DNA from: Neisseriales bacterium
Lineage (GTDB): Bacteria; Pseudomonadota; Gammaproteobacteria; Burkholderiales; UBA11063
Direction: 5' to 3'
DNA: 6,074 nt
NCBI GenBank assembly: GCA_003538525.1
Contig: DPRZ01000174.1
Span: 1-6,074 of the forward strand
Shown here: positions 1 through 5,763 of the stretch, piece by piece
How positions within the stretch are numbered: the stretch's first letter is position 1
Layout of the letters: the number at the start of each line of letters is the position of its first letter
Notes under the pieces: model-generated
Told to the model about the DNA's origin: nothing
Database searches by the model: none
What the model saw: only the letters and a program-made list of their open reading frames with translations
Made by a program: the position numbers and the translations under genes

Positions 1-483
1 GGTTTGGCGGGCAAAGAAGAACACATCTTAATTAAAGAGCATTCGATTCCAATTATCCGCAGCGATCGTGGTGGGCAAGTCACCTATCATGGACCACAAC
101 AAATTGTGATTTATATTTTGATTGATATCAAACGCTTAGAGTTCTCGATTCGGGAATTAGTCACGCGAATTGAAAATGGTGTAATTAGTTATTTGGCAGA
201 ACTTGGCATCGTTGCCAATGGCGACCGCGATGCACCGGGGGTGTATGTGGCAGGCAAAAAAATTGCCTCACTGGGGCTTAAAATTCGCAAAGGCTGCAGT
301 TATCACGGTTTGAGTTTTAATTTTAATTTGGATAAAACCCCATTTAGCTATATTAACCCCTGTGGTTATGCAGGCTTACAGGTGGTAAATTTGAGTGAGT
401 TAGTTTCTACTGATATAGCGTTAAATTTTGCGGCAAGTGCTAAGCGTTTGGCAGAGTGTCTAAATAGACAAATTTACACCTAA
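1..483 (+). CDS. lipB: Octanoyltransferase LipB (5'-truncated by window edge)
   Basis: LipB moves the octanoyl group from octanoyl-ACP to the lipoyl domains of 2-oxoacid dehydrogenases and GcvH in the cytosol, the first step of endogenous lipoate synthesis. The visible 160 codons show the family core: [10 protein letters not shown] (bases 64-93), the substrate-pocket segment GKKIASLGL with the conserved lysine (codon 259-261), and NPCGYAG with the catalytic cysteine (codon 361-363), then a usual C-terminal tail ending in TAA. Compared from memory with E. coli LipB (about 213 residues), roughly the first 50 residues lie upstream of the window. The TTG at base 4 is therefore an internal leucine codon, not the start; the reading frame is open to base 1. 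The downstream neighbour is an unrelated lipoprotein rather than the lipA that often follows lipB. The Cys/Lys pair is intact, so the enzyme is probably active. Confidence 0.96.
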   Translation, partial: GLAGKEEHILIKEHSIPIIRSDRGGQVTYHGPQQIVIYILIDIKRLEFSIRELVTRIENGVISYLAELGIVANGDRDAPGVYVAGKKIASLGLKIRKGCSYHGLSFNFNLDKTPFSYINPCGYAGLQVVNLSELVSTDIALNFAASAKRLAECLNRQIYT

Positions 484-560
484 ACTATAGCGCTTGAATT
501 AACTGCTCAGGTTTTTACGCACCCAATTAACTCATCAAATCTCGCAGCGTTAAGGGCTTA

Positions 561-569
561 TGTTAAAAT
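561..569 (+). promoter_or_regulatory. Candidate extended -10 promoter for the solenoid lipoprotein gene
   Basis: TGT-TAAAAT is an extended -10 element (TGn directly followed by a one-mismatch TATAAT) 36 bases upstream of the ATG at 606. No good -35 hexamer lies 16-18 bp upstream, which extended -10 promoters tolerate. It sits in the 122-bp gap after lipB, where I see no terminator hairpin, so read-through from lipB is also possible. Ribosome binding would rely on a weak AGAAAGA at 592-598. Confidence 0.45.
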
Positions 570-605
570 CAAGCCTTGAAATAAATTCCTTAGAAAGATT
601 CACCC

Positions 606-1196
606 ATGCAAAAAGGCTCTTTAACCTTAATTGGTCTCCTAATTAGCGCTATCCTCCTTAGCGGCTGCGCAACCATCATCGGTGGTTTTTCATCCACTGC
701 CGAAGCCAGTGGTGACGGAATGGGACCAGCCACTCTTAGCGAAAGCAACACCACCTTACAAAATGACAAATTTGAAGCGCTCACCATTGGCGCTAATCTA
801 ACCGCAACTAAATTAGTTATTGGCACTGACCTAAAAGTAACTGGCAACGCGAATCTGACTAAAGTAACCATTAAAGATGATACTAGCGTAGGTGGCGATC
901 TGATTTGCGATGATGCGACCTTCAAAAGCTCCGTCAATGTCCACGGAAACTTGACTAGTTCAGATAGCTATTTTGAGGAAGGAATTGAATTTGCGGGGCG
1001 CACGCTCCAATTAAGCAACGGCAGCAAAGTTGTCGGTGAAATTATTAATTCCAATTCACAAGCTGTCACACTGATCATTGATCATTCGGTAGTCAAAGGC
1101 AATATTGGCTTTGCGAATGCGGCAAGCCGAGTAATTTTGCGCAATGGTGGTACCCTGAAAGGCCAATTACTCAATGGTAAATTAGTGCAAGAATAA
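606..1196 (+). CDS. Small lipoprotein with bactofilin-like beta-solenoid repeat, function unknown
   Basis: A 196-residue protein with a clear lipoprotein signal: Lys3, a hydrophobic stretch at residues 5-18 and the lipobox L18-S-G-C21. The residue after Cys21 is Ala, so there is no Asp+2 inner-membrane retention signal and outer-membrane sorting is expected. Residues 22-48 are a Gly/Ser/Thr-rich linker. From about 55 to the end the chain is built of short beta-strand-like units with an xG-[NDEQ]-[LI]-type turn at Gly80, Gly97, Gly114, Gly144, Gly165 and Gly186, spaced mostly 17-21 residues. This recalls bactofilins (polymer-forming cytoskeletal proteins) and other right-handed beta-helices, but those are normally cytoplasmic and not lipidated. 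There is no catalytic motif. The ATG at 606 is chosen because it gives a complete signal peptide. The gene converges on rplS and shares its terminator. Lipoprotein status is well supported; the solenoid fold is an inference and the role unknown. Confidence 0.85.
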   Translation: MQKGSLTLIGLLISAILLSGCATIIGGFSSTAEASGDGMGPATLSESNTTLQNDKFEALTIGANLTATKLVIGTDLKVTGNANLTKVTIKDDTSVGGDLICDDATFKSSVNVHGNLTSSDSYFEEGIEFAGRTLQLSNGSKVVGEIINSNSQAVTLIIDHSVVKGNIGFANAASRVILRNGGTLKGQLLNGKLVQE

Positions 1197-1244
1197 CTCA
1201 TAATTTTCCATGCGGGGATTAATCCAACGTGTATGACGCACGTG

Positions 1245-1273
1245 AAAAAAGCAGCCACTAAGGCTGCTTTTTT
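1245..1273. terminator. Bidirectional rho-independent terminator between convergent genes
   Basis: A perfect 12-bp inverted repeat, AAAAAAGCAGCC (1245-1256) and GGCTGCTTTTTT (1262-1273), flanks a 5-nt loop ACTAA. The G+C-rich inner stem with an A-tract on one side and a T-tract on the other gives a U-tailed hairpin on both strands. On the + strand it lies 48 nt after the lipoprotein stop; on the - strand it lies 16 nt after the rplS stop and ends the ribosomal operon. Confidence 0.93.
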
Positions 1274-1289
1274 CAATCTAGAAAAGTTA

Positions 1290-1655
1290 TTATTTAACTT
1301 TTCTAACCAATTTTTCTTTAATCCGTGCAGATTTACCTGAACGATCACGTAAATAATACAATTTAGCGCGACGTACATCACCACGACGTTTAACTTCAAT
1401 TGAGTCAACCAATGGTGAATATGTTTGGAATGTTCTTTCAACACCTTCACCAGCCGATACTTTACGCACGATGAAAGCAGAATTTAAACCGCGGTTACGT
1501 TTAGCAATTACCACACCTTCAAAGGCCTGTAAACGCTCACGTGTACCCTCTTTTACTTTAACTTGAACTACAACTGTATCACCTGGTGCAAACGCAGGGA
1601 TAGTTTTATTTAAACGTGCAATTTCTTCTTGCTCTAACATTTGAATGATATTCAT
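1290..1655 (-). CDS. rplS: 50S ribosomal protein bL19
   Basis: bL19 lies at the 30S-50S interface and contributes to an intersubunit bridge. The 121-residue product is close to the usual length (about 115 in E. coli). It has the family's features: an N-terminal helix ending near Phe22-Pro24, the [13 protein letters not shown] strand region (25-37), the [17 protein letters not shown] signature (40-56), [10 protein letters not shown] (67-76), [13 protein letters not shown] (80-92) and a basic tail. It is the last gene of the rpsP operon. Its ATG shares one base with the TAA stop of trmD (TAATG junction), and an AGGA Shine-Dalgarno lies 8 nt upstream inside the trmD 3' end. That gives both translational coupling and independent initiation, fitting the higher demand for L19 than for TrmD. 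A strong terminator follows 16 nt after the stop. Confidence 0.98.
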   Translation of the reverse strand: MNIIQMLEQEEIARLNKTIPAFAPGDTVVVQVKVKEGTRERLQAFEGVVIAKRNRGLNSAFIVRKVSAGEGVERTFQTYSPLVDSIEVKRRGDVRRAKLYYLRDRSGKSARIKEKLVRKVK

Positions 1656-2419
1656 TATTTTTTTCCTATAATCTTGTTCCTACTTAACATTTCATCAAGT
1701 AGCCGAGATTGTTCTTTTGTTAACTGTCTGCCATCTAAAAGCTCTGGACGCCGTTGATAGGTTCGCCATAAACTTTGTTGCAAACGCCATTTTCTAATTT
1801 GTTCATGATTTCCCGAGCATAACACCTCAGGCACTTCAGCACCACAATAATCACGCGGAACAGTATAATGCGGACAATCTAACAATCCATCCATAAATGA
1901 ATCATTAGTTACTGATTCCTGACTATTCATGGCTCCGGGAATTTGCCGTACAATTGCATCAATTAAGAGCATCGCGGGTAATTCACCACCTGAAACCACA
2001 AAGTCACCCAACGAAATTTCTAAATCAACATTGCGTTGAATAAATCTTTCGTCAATTCCTTCATAGCGACCACAAACAAAAATCACGCCTTGATCTAAAG
2101 CTAATTGATTAATCAATGCTTGATCAACGCGCTTACCTTGCGGTGACAAATACACCACTAAAGGCTGCTTAACTCCATGTTGCGCTTGATTTAATTTAGC
2201 TTGTGCTAACGTTAATTCGAGCGGCACGATTTTCATGACCATCCCAGGTCCACCACCAAAAGTCTTATCATCAATGCGACGATAATTATCGGTAGTAAAA
2301 TCACGTGGATTGAGCGTATCTAACTGAAACAAATTATTGGCTAATGCCCGAGCAACTATACCATTTTGGCTAACTGCCGCAAACATCTCTGGAAAAATGG
2401 AAATGACACTAAAGATCAA
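1655..2419 (-). CDS. trmD: tRNA (guanine-N1-)-methyltransferase TrmD
   Basis: TrmD uses S-adenosylmethionine to methylate N1 of G37 in tRNAs reading CNN-type codons, preventing +1 frameshifting; it works as a homodimer. The 254-residue length matches E. coli (about 255). Visible motifs: SIFPEMF (7-13), [13 protein letters not shown] (51-63), the SAM-binding trefoil-knot segments YLSPQGKR (90-97), [11 protein letters not shown] (116-126) and [20 protein letters not shown] (136-155), then LLDCPHYT (179-186) with the catalytic Asp181, and [17 protein letters not shown] (196-212). Start: TTG at 2419-2417, overlapping the rimM TGA by four bases (TTGA). It places the FPEMF block at the normal distance from the N-terminus. 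The PHYT motif is followed by Val187, where most family members I recall have Arg (PHYTRP). The overlap with rimM and the poor start codon imply coupled, low-level translation, as known for this operon. Confidence 0.98.
   Translation of the reverse strand: MIFSVISIFPEMFAAVSQNGIVARALANNLFQLDTLNPRDFTTDNYRRIDDKTFGGGPGMVMKIVPLELTLAQAKLNQAQHGVKQPLVVYLSPQGKRVDQALINQLALDQGVIFVCGRYEGIDERFIQRNVDLEISLGDFVVSGGELPAMLLIDAIVRQIPGAMNSQESVTNDSFMDGLLDCPHYTVPRDYCGAEVPEVLCSGNHEQIRKWRLQQSLWRTYQRRPELLDGRQLTKEQSRLLDEMLSRNKIIGKK
1664..1667 (-). promoter_or_regulatory. Shine-Dalgarno of rplS inside the trmD 3' end
   Basis: AGGA on the minus strand, 8 nt before the rplS ATG, in an A-rich leader. It is within the last codons of trmD. 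It is much better than anything before rimM or trmD and would let L19 be translated above the level of TrmD from the same message. Confidence 0.7.
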
Positions 2420-2925
2420 TAGTCCAAGCCCCAGTCCAAGGTAATTTGTTTATTTGCCATATCGACATTAATAACATATTGTGCAACAAAAGGCACCAAA
2501 CGCTCTTGATCCGCGTCCCGAATTACCAGAACATCGCTTGCACCAGTTTGCATTAGATCTTTAACAATCCCTAACGCTTCACCTTGCAAATTAATCACGT
2601 TTAAGCCGATTAAATCCACCCAATAAAATTCATCTTCGTCTAATTCTGGAAACTGTTCCCGACTAACTGCAACGGTAGCACCTTTCAGTGCGAATGCTGC
2701 ATCGCGATCAGCAACACCAGCTAATTTGGCATGAAATAAGCCATCGCGAGCGAAGCTTTTTTCAACTGTTTGGCTAACTACTTTACCATCAGGCAGCTTA
2801 AGATAAATATTTTCATAATCATCCAGCGAGTCATCATATTCAGTAGTAACTTTTATTTTGACCCAACCCTGAATGCCAAACGGACCTGTAACATAGCCCA
2901 TGTCAATCAAGTTGTTAGGTATCAT
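2416..2925 (-). CDS. rimM: Ribosome maturation factor RimM
   Basis: RimM binds uS19 in the 30S head and assists late 16S rRNA processing and assembly. The 169-residue protein has the two expected domains: an N-terminal RimM beta-barrel beginning with GYVTGPFGIQGWVKI (10-24), and a C-terminal PRC-barrel with the interdomain EFYWVDLIGL (99-108), GIVKDLMQTGASDVLVI (119-135), LVPFV (143-147) and VDMANKQITLDW (154-165). It starts three bases after the rpsP stop (TAA-GTT-ATG), with no convincing Shine-Dalgarno, so translation probably depends on ribosomes finishing rpsP. Its TGA overlaps the TTG start of trmD. The DNA for the C-terminal LDWGLDY carries an 8-bp direct repeat (2421-2428 and 2433-2440) that includes GGA close to the trmD start and may serve as its weak ribosome-binding site. 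Confidence 0.97.
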   Translation of the reverse strand: MIPNNLIDMGYVTGPFGIQGWVKIKVTTEYDDSLDDYENIYLKLPDGKVVSQTVEKSFARDGLFHAKLAGVADRDAAFALKGATVAVSREQFPELDEDEFYWVDLIGLNVINLQGEALGIVKDLMQTGASDVLVIRDADQERLVPFVAQYVINVDMANKQITLDWGLDY

Positions 2926-2928
2926 AAC

Positions 2929-3171
2929 TTAGGCTGCTAAGTTTTTAATTAATTTTTGAACTGCAGGAGATACTTGCGCACCAACTGAAGACCAATAATC
3001 AACACGAGTAGTATCAATACGTACTGCCTCAACGTTTGCAGCTGCAACTGGATTGTAAAAACCAACTTTCTCGATGAAACGACCATCACGGCGCGCACGA
3101 GAATCAGCAACTACAACACTGTAATAAGGGCGGTGCTTATTACCACCACGAGCTAAACGAATAACTACCAT
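2929..3171 (-). CDS. rpsP: 30S ribosomal protein bS16
   Basis: bS16 is an early-binding protein of the 30S subunit body. The 80-residue product matches the family length (82 in E. coli) and its signatures: [17 protein letters not shown] (1-17), [22 protein letters not shown] (19-40) and the C-terminal [20 protein letters not shown] (56-75). It is the first gene of the rpsP-rimM-trmD-rplS operon, preceded by an AGGGA Shine-Dalgarno (3185-3181) 9 nt before the ATG and by its own promoter. The gene that often precedes rpsP (ffh) is absent; a divergent PilF-like gene lies there instead. Confidence 0.98.
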   Translation of the reverse strand: MVVIRLARGGNKHRPYYSVVVADSRARRDGRFIEKVGFYNPVAAANVEAVRIDTTRVDYWSSVGAQVSPAVQKLIKNLAA

Positions 3172-3180
3172 TGTGTTATT

Positions 3181-3185
3181 TCCCT
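3181..3185 (-). promoter_or_regulatory. Shine-Dalgarno of rpsP
   Basis: AGGGA on the minus strand, 9 nt before the rpsP ATG. It is the only strong ribosome-binding site at the head of the operon and supports the chosen start. Confidence 0.75.
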
Positions 3186-3211
3186 ATAAAAATTAAACAA
3201 TAAAGCACGTG

Positions 3212-3241
3212 ATTTTACAATAGAAAACAGTCCCCTGTCAA
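3212..3241 (-). promoter_or_regulatory. Sigma70-type promoter of the rpsP operon
   Basis: Read on the minus strand: TTGACA (3241-3236, perfect -35), an 18-bp spacer, TAAAAT (3217-3212, one mismatch to TATAAT). Transcription would start near 3205, leaving a leader of about 33 nt before the rpsP ATG. The match is strong, as expected for a ribosomal protein operon. Confidence 0.8.
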
Positions 3242-3250
3242 GTAGCCAAT

Positions 3251-3279
3251 TTGACTAACGCCCGCAATCTTGCTATAAT
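3251..3279 (+). promoter_or_regulatory. Near-consensus sigma70 promoter of the pilF-like/MFS pair
   Basis: TTGACT (3251-3256, one mismatch), a 17-bp spacer, TATAAT (3274-3279, perfect), with TGC immediately before the -10 (extended -10). Transcription would start near 3286, giving a short leader of about 28 nt before the ATG at 3314. Its -35 lies 9 bp from the -35 of the divergent rpsP promoter. Confidence 0.85.
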
Positions 3280-3313
3280 ACACTATCATATAACTCAATT
3301 AAAGTAATTCACG

Positions 3314-4459
3314 ATGCCACAACAGCTTAAAATTTTACCTCTAATTACAGCCTTAACTCTAATTGGCTGCGCTAGTACTAATCCAAATAGCCCAACCGAG
3401 CAAGCTTATTTATCGAGTGCCACGAATAACTTACGTGCCAACCAACCACGCATAGCTTTGGAATCAACCGCTCAAGCACTCAAACTCAACTCCAATAATT
3501 ATCAAGCTTATTATCTGCAAGCCCAAGCCTATCAACAACTCGGTGAAAGCCTAAATGCAACCACTAATTACCAACAAGCCCTAAAATTAAATTCCAGCAA
3601 TGTTGAAGTTATTACCAGTTACGCTAATTTTTTGTGCGCCAATCAAGATTATGTTAGCGCCGAAACCCAATATGCCAAGGCTTATCAATTGGGTCAACAA
3701 TATAATGTTGGCTGGGAACAAACGGCCAGTGATCATGGTGATTGTTTAAGCCAGCAAAATAAGTTAAACCTTGCCATCGAGAGTTATCAAATAGCGATTA
3801 ATGGCGCGAATAAACCCGCTAGTGCCTATCTTGGTTTGAGTTATGTCTATATTATGCAACAAGATTTCATTCATGCAACCTACTCAATTAGTCAATATCC
3901 AGGTGAAGACACCCCTCAATCGTTACGCCTAAAAATTGCAGCCTATGATGGATTAGCCAAAAACCCGAATGTAAATGCCAAAAATAAGTCCATTCTCAAA
4001 ACTAAAACCGGGGCTTTCAAGAGCCAACTGGCTAAACTAGAACGCTCCAATGGCAACAATATAGTCTCAAAAACCACACCAAGCGCAGTGCTTAGCAACT
4101 CAAGCGCAGATAACATTGTAATTAGCAATACTCCACCAACTAGCCAAGCTCCAGTAGCCGTTAAACTAGTCAGTCCAGCGCAAAAAACGCCGTCAATATC
4201 AAATAAAACCTTGACTGCGCAAAAAGCAGTAGCAACAGCAAGTAAAACAACTACCGCTAAAAAGCCCACAGCCAAGCCCAAAACTTTTGCCAGCCGGATT
4301 CAAAAGAATACTCATGGTCGCCATTATATTGTAGTGGAAGCTGGGGATACGCTGTTTAAGCTCGCCCAACAAAGCCAGCGCTCGGAAGCCAAATTAACTC
4401 AACTCAACAAACTTAAAACTAAAAATGTGCCGTTAGACACTCGCCTATATTTGGACTAA
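3314..4459 (+). CDS. PilF/PilW-like TPR lipoprotein with C-terminal LysM domain
   Basis: A 381-residue lipoprotein: hydrophobic signal at residues 5-18, lipobox L16-I-G-C19, and Ala20 after the cysteine (outer-membrane sorting expected). Residues about 28-195 hold at least four TPR-like helical pairs; the block NVEVITSYANFLCANQDY (96-113) resembles the NNYGxFLC signature of PilF/PilW, the pilotin that helps the type IV pilus secretin PilQ reach and assemble in the outer membrane. After about 245 comes a Ser/Thr/Ala/Lys-rich low-complexity linker, then a LysM domain at 337-380 (HYIVVEAGDTLFKLAQQS...), a peptidoglycan-binding module. Classical PilF/PilW are about 250 residues and end after the TPRs, so linker and LysM are extra. 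The start is set by the signal peptide; the Shine-Dalgarno is weak. It heads a likely two-gene operon with the MFS gene. A general TPR lipoprotein not tied to pili remains possible: no other pilus gene is in view. Confidence 0.82.
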   Translation: MPQQLKILPLITALTLIGCASTNPNSPTEQAYLSSATNNLRANQPRIALESTAQALKLNSNNYQAYYLQAQAYQQLGESLNATTNYQQALKLNSSNVEVITSYANFLCANQDYVSAETQYAKAYQLGQQYNVGWEQTASDHGDCLSQQNKLNLAIESYQIAINGANKPASAYLGLSYVYIMQQDFIHATYSISQYPGEDTPQSLRLKIAAYDGLAKNPNVNAKNKSILKTKTGAFKSQLAKLERSNGNNIVSKTTPSAVLSNSSADNIVISNTPPTSQAPVAVKLVSPAQKTPSISNKTLTAQKAVATASKTTTAKKPTAKPKTFASRIQKNTHGRHYIVVEAGDTLFKLAQQSQRSEAKLTQLNKLKTKNVPLDTRLYLD

Positions 4460-4462
4460 TTA

Positions 4463-5644
4463 ATGCGTAAACTTTATTTATTCGCGGTCTTCTTCGTACT
4501 GTATGAATTTACTACCTATTCTGCCAATGACATGATCATGCCTGGCATGCTCGCGGTAGTCAATGAATTTCATGCACCGCTAAGCTATGTTGCTGCATCA
4601 CTCAGCCTATATATGCTTGGCGAATGTGCGATTCAACTCTGGCTTGGACCACTCGCCGAACGTTATGGTAAACGCCAAATTATTCTACTCGGTAGTTTTT
4701 CATTCATTATTTTCACGATTATTATCGCAGCTAGCAGTAATATTTCTCAATTCATGCTTGGGCGCTGGCTCCAAGGTAGCGGCATGGCATTTATTGCGAT
4801 GGGCTATGCTATCATCCATGAGAAATTTGATGATAAATCAGCGGTCAAGGTTATCGCAATCATGGGCAATGTTACCATCATGGCTCCATTAATCGGCCCA
4901 TTAATTGGCGGCGTTATCGTAAGTTATGCGAGCTGGCATTATATCTTTGCGTTAACTGGGATTCTGGGTTTCATCGCCTTGTGTGGTCTGTATCGCTATA
5001 CCCCGACAAGCACGCCACAACTAAAAAAATTAGAATTAAAACCAATTTTAAAACATTATGTTGAAATTGCCAAAAGTAAAAATTACGCGCTAGGCGTAAG
5101 TTGTACCTTGATGGGCGCAATGCCGTTATTAATTTGGATTGGCTTAGCCCCTAATTTAATCCTCCATCATTTACAGTTGAGTTATAAAAGCTATATCATT
5201 TACCAAATCATTGCGCTGGGTGGATTAGCTCTCTCGAGTATCTTGATGCAATTTCTCGCAGGACGCTGGCAGTTCCATCAACTGATCCGCCGTGGCTGTT
5301 ATCTAGCTTTTGCTGGAGTGCTGTTTAGCTTTATTTTTAGCTCCTCAATTGAATTAATTGCGCTGGGTCTCTTTTTCTATAGCATTGGACTCGGTTTCAC
5401 CAATGGGAGCATTATTCGGATTATTATGAGTAATACCAAGCTTTCACAAAGCATGGCAGCCTCACTCATGACATTTAGCCAAACGCTATTTTTTGCGCTC
5501 GGCATCCAATTCAGTGATGCATTATGTAAACAATTTGATTATTCTGGCTTTAGTTTCACTTTATGTTGCTTAATTAGTGCTAGCATTAGCCTAATTTTAA
5601 CCCGTAAATTTGCCGCCCGCATGACCGAGCGCAAATGGCAATAA
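4463..5644 (+). CDS. MdfA-like MFS multidrug/H+ antiporter
   Basis: A 393-residue inner-membrane protein with about 12 predicted transmembrane helices split by a basic central loop (about 180-207), as in DHA1-family MFS exporters. It aligns by eye with E. coli MdfA (410 residues): LYEFTTYSANDMIMPGMLAVV in TM1 keeps the acidic pair Glu15 and Asp23 (MdfA E26 and D34). GRWLQG carries Arg101 (MdfA R112) and GYAIIHEKF carries Glu120 (probably MdfA E132). Motif A is GPLAERYGKR (62-71, with Glu where Asp is usual) and motif C is GNVTIMAPLIGPLIGG (135-150), the antiporter signature. It would export cationic or neutral lipophilic compounds, or cations, in exchange for protons; the real substrate cannot be read from sequence. 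It starts 3 nt after the preceding stop with only a weak GGA (4453-4455) upstream, implying coupled translation. No terminator is evident after it. Confidence 0.92.
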   Translation: MRKLYLFAVFFVLYEFTTYSANDMIMPGMLAVVNEFHAPLSYVAASLSLYMLGECAIQLWLGPLAERYGKRQIILLGSFSFIIFTIIIAASSNISQFMLGRWLQGSGMAFIAMGYAIIHEKFDDKSAVKVIAIMGNVTIMAPLIGPLIGGVIVSYASWHYIFALTGILGFIALCGLYRYTPTSTPQLKKLELKPILKHYVEIAKSKNYALGVSCTLMGAMPLLIWIGLAPNLILHHLQLSYKSYIIYQIIALGGLALSSILMQFLAGRWQFHQLIRRGCYLAFAGVLFSFIFSSSIELIALGLFFYSIGLGFTNGSIIRIIMSNTKLSQSMAASLMTFSQTLFFALGIQFSDALCKQFDYSGFSFTLCCLISASISLILTRKFAARMTERKWQ

Positions 5645-5667
5645 AGGTAACCTCTAGCACTAAGTTA

Positions 5668-5676
5668 TGCTATAAT
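5668..5676 (+). promoter_or_regulatory. Extended -10 promoter of icd
   Basis: TGC-TATAAT is a perfect -10 hexamer with the TGn extension, 24 bases after the MFS stop. No good -35 is seen at 16-18 bp, which fits an extended -10 promoter. Transcription would begin near 5683, giving an icd leader of about 80 nt. The nonamer TGCTATAAT is identical to that of the promoter at 3271-3279. Confidence 0.65.
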
Positions 5677-5695
5677 TTGACGGCTTAAATAACAC

Positions 5696-5736
5696 AAACT
5701 TGCATTACTTTAAATTAATTCAGTTATTGCAAGCTT
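5696..5736 (+). other. Weak inverted repeat in the icd leader
   Basis: CTTGCA (5699-5704) pairs with TGCAAG (5728-5733), extendable to nine positions with one mismatch (5696-5704 with 5728-5736), around an AT-rich 23-nt loop. It lies in the untranslated leader between the icd promoter and Shine-Dalgarno. It has no U-tract, so it is not a terminator, and could be a leader hairpin or a dyad operator. Chance is quite possible in AT-rich sequence. Confidence 0.25.
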
Positions 5737-5750
5737 AGTTCAATTTCAAT

Positions 5751-5755
5751 AAGGA
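5751..5755 (+). promoter_or_regulatory. Shine-Dalgarno of icd
   Basis: AAGGA, 8 nt before the ATG at 5764. It is the best-matched ribosome-binding site on the + strand of the window and fixes the icd start. Confidence 0.8.
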
Positions 5756-5763
5756 TACCATCG

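Noticed and set aside
4..6. TTG as a possible start codon of lipB
   Set aside because: The frame is open to base 1 and the first visible residues match the region around residue 50 of LipB, so this is an internal leucine codon.
497..532. Direct repeat AATTAACT at 497-504 and 525-532 after lipB
   Set aside because: Eight AT-rich bases only, no flanking mobile gene, so no support for an attachment site or target duplication.
590..937. Open frame of 115 codons on the minus strand
   Set aside because: It lies antisense to the solenoid lipoprotein gene, shows no recognisable motif, and the plus-strand frame has a clear signal peptide and repeat.
1072..1085. Tandem TGATCAT-TGATCAT, giving two overlapping TGATCA palindromes
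   Set aside because: It lies within the lipoprotein coding sequence, is short, and is explained by the codons for LIIDHS; no sign of an operator role.
1082..1450. Open frame of 122 codons on the minus strand spanning the terminator
   Set aside because: It runs through a strong terminator and overlaps rplS in another frame; the product resembles no family and rplS is certain.
3206..3211. CACGTG palindrome near the rpsP start point, also present at 1239-1244
   Set aside because: A 6-bp palindrome occurring twice in 6 kb is expected by chance and the two sites share no context.
3227..3238. ACAG-N4-CTGT dyad inside the rpsP promoter
   Set aside because: Only 4-bp arms and the wrong arrangement for a LexA box (CTGT-N8-ACAG); likely chance.
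3943..4281. Open frame of 112 codons on the minus strand with a hydrophobic product
   Set aside because: It is antisense to the low-complexity linker of the TPR-LysM gene; Ala/Thr/Lys-rich codons read backwards give a spurious Val/Leu/Ala-rich peptide.
4587..4892. Open frame of 101 codons on the plus strand
   Set aside because: It is an alternative frame inside the MFS gene, whose own frame encodes recognisable MdfA motifs.
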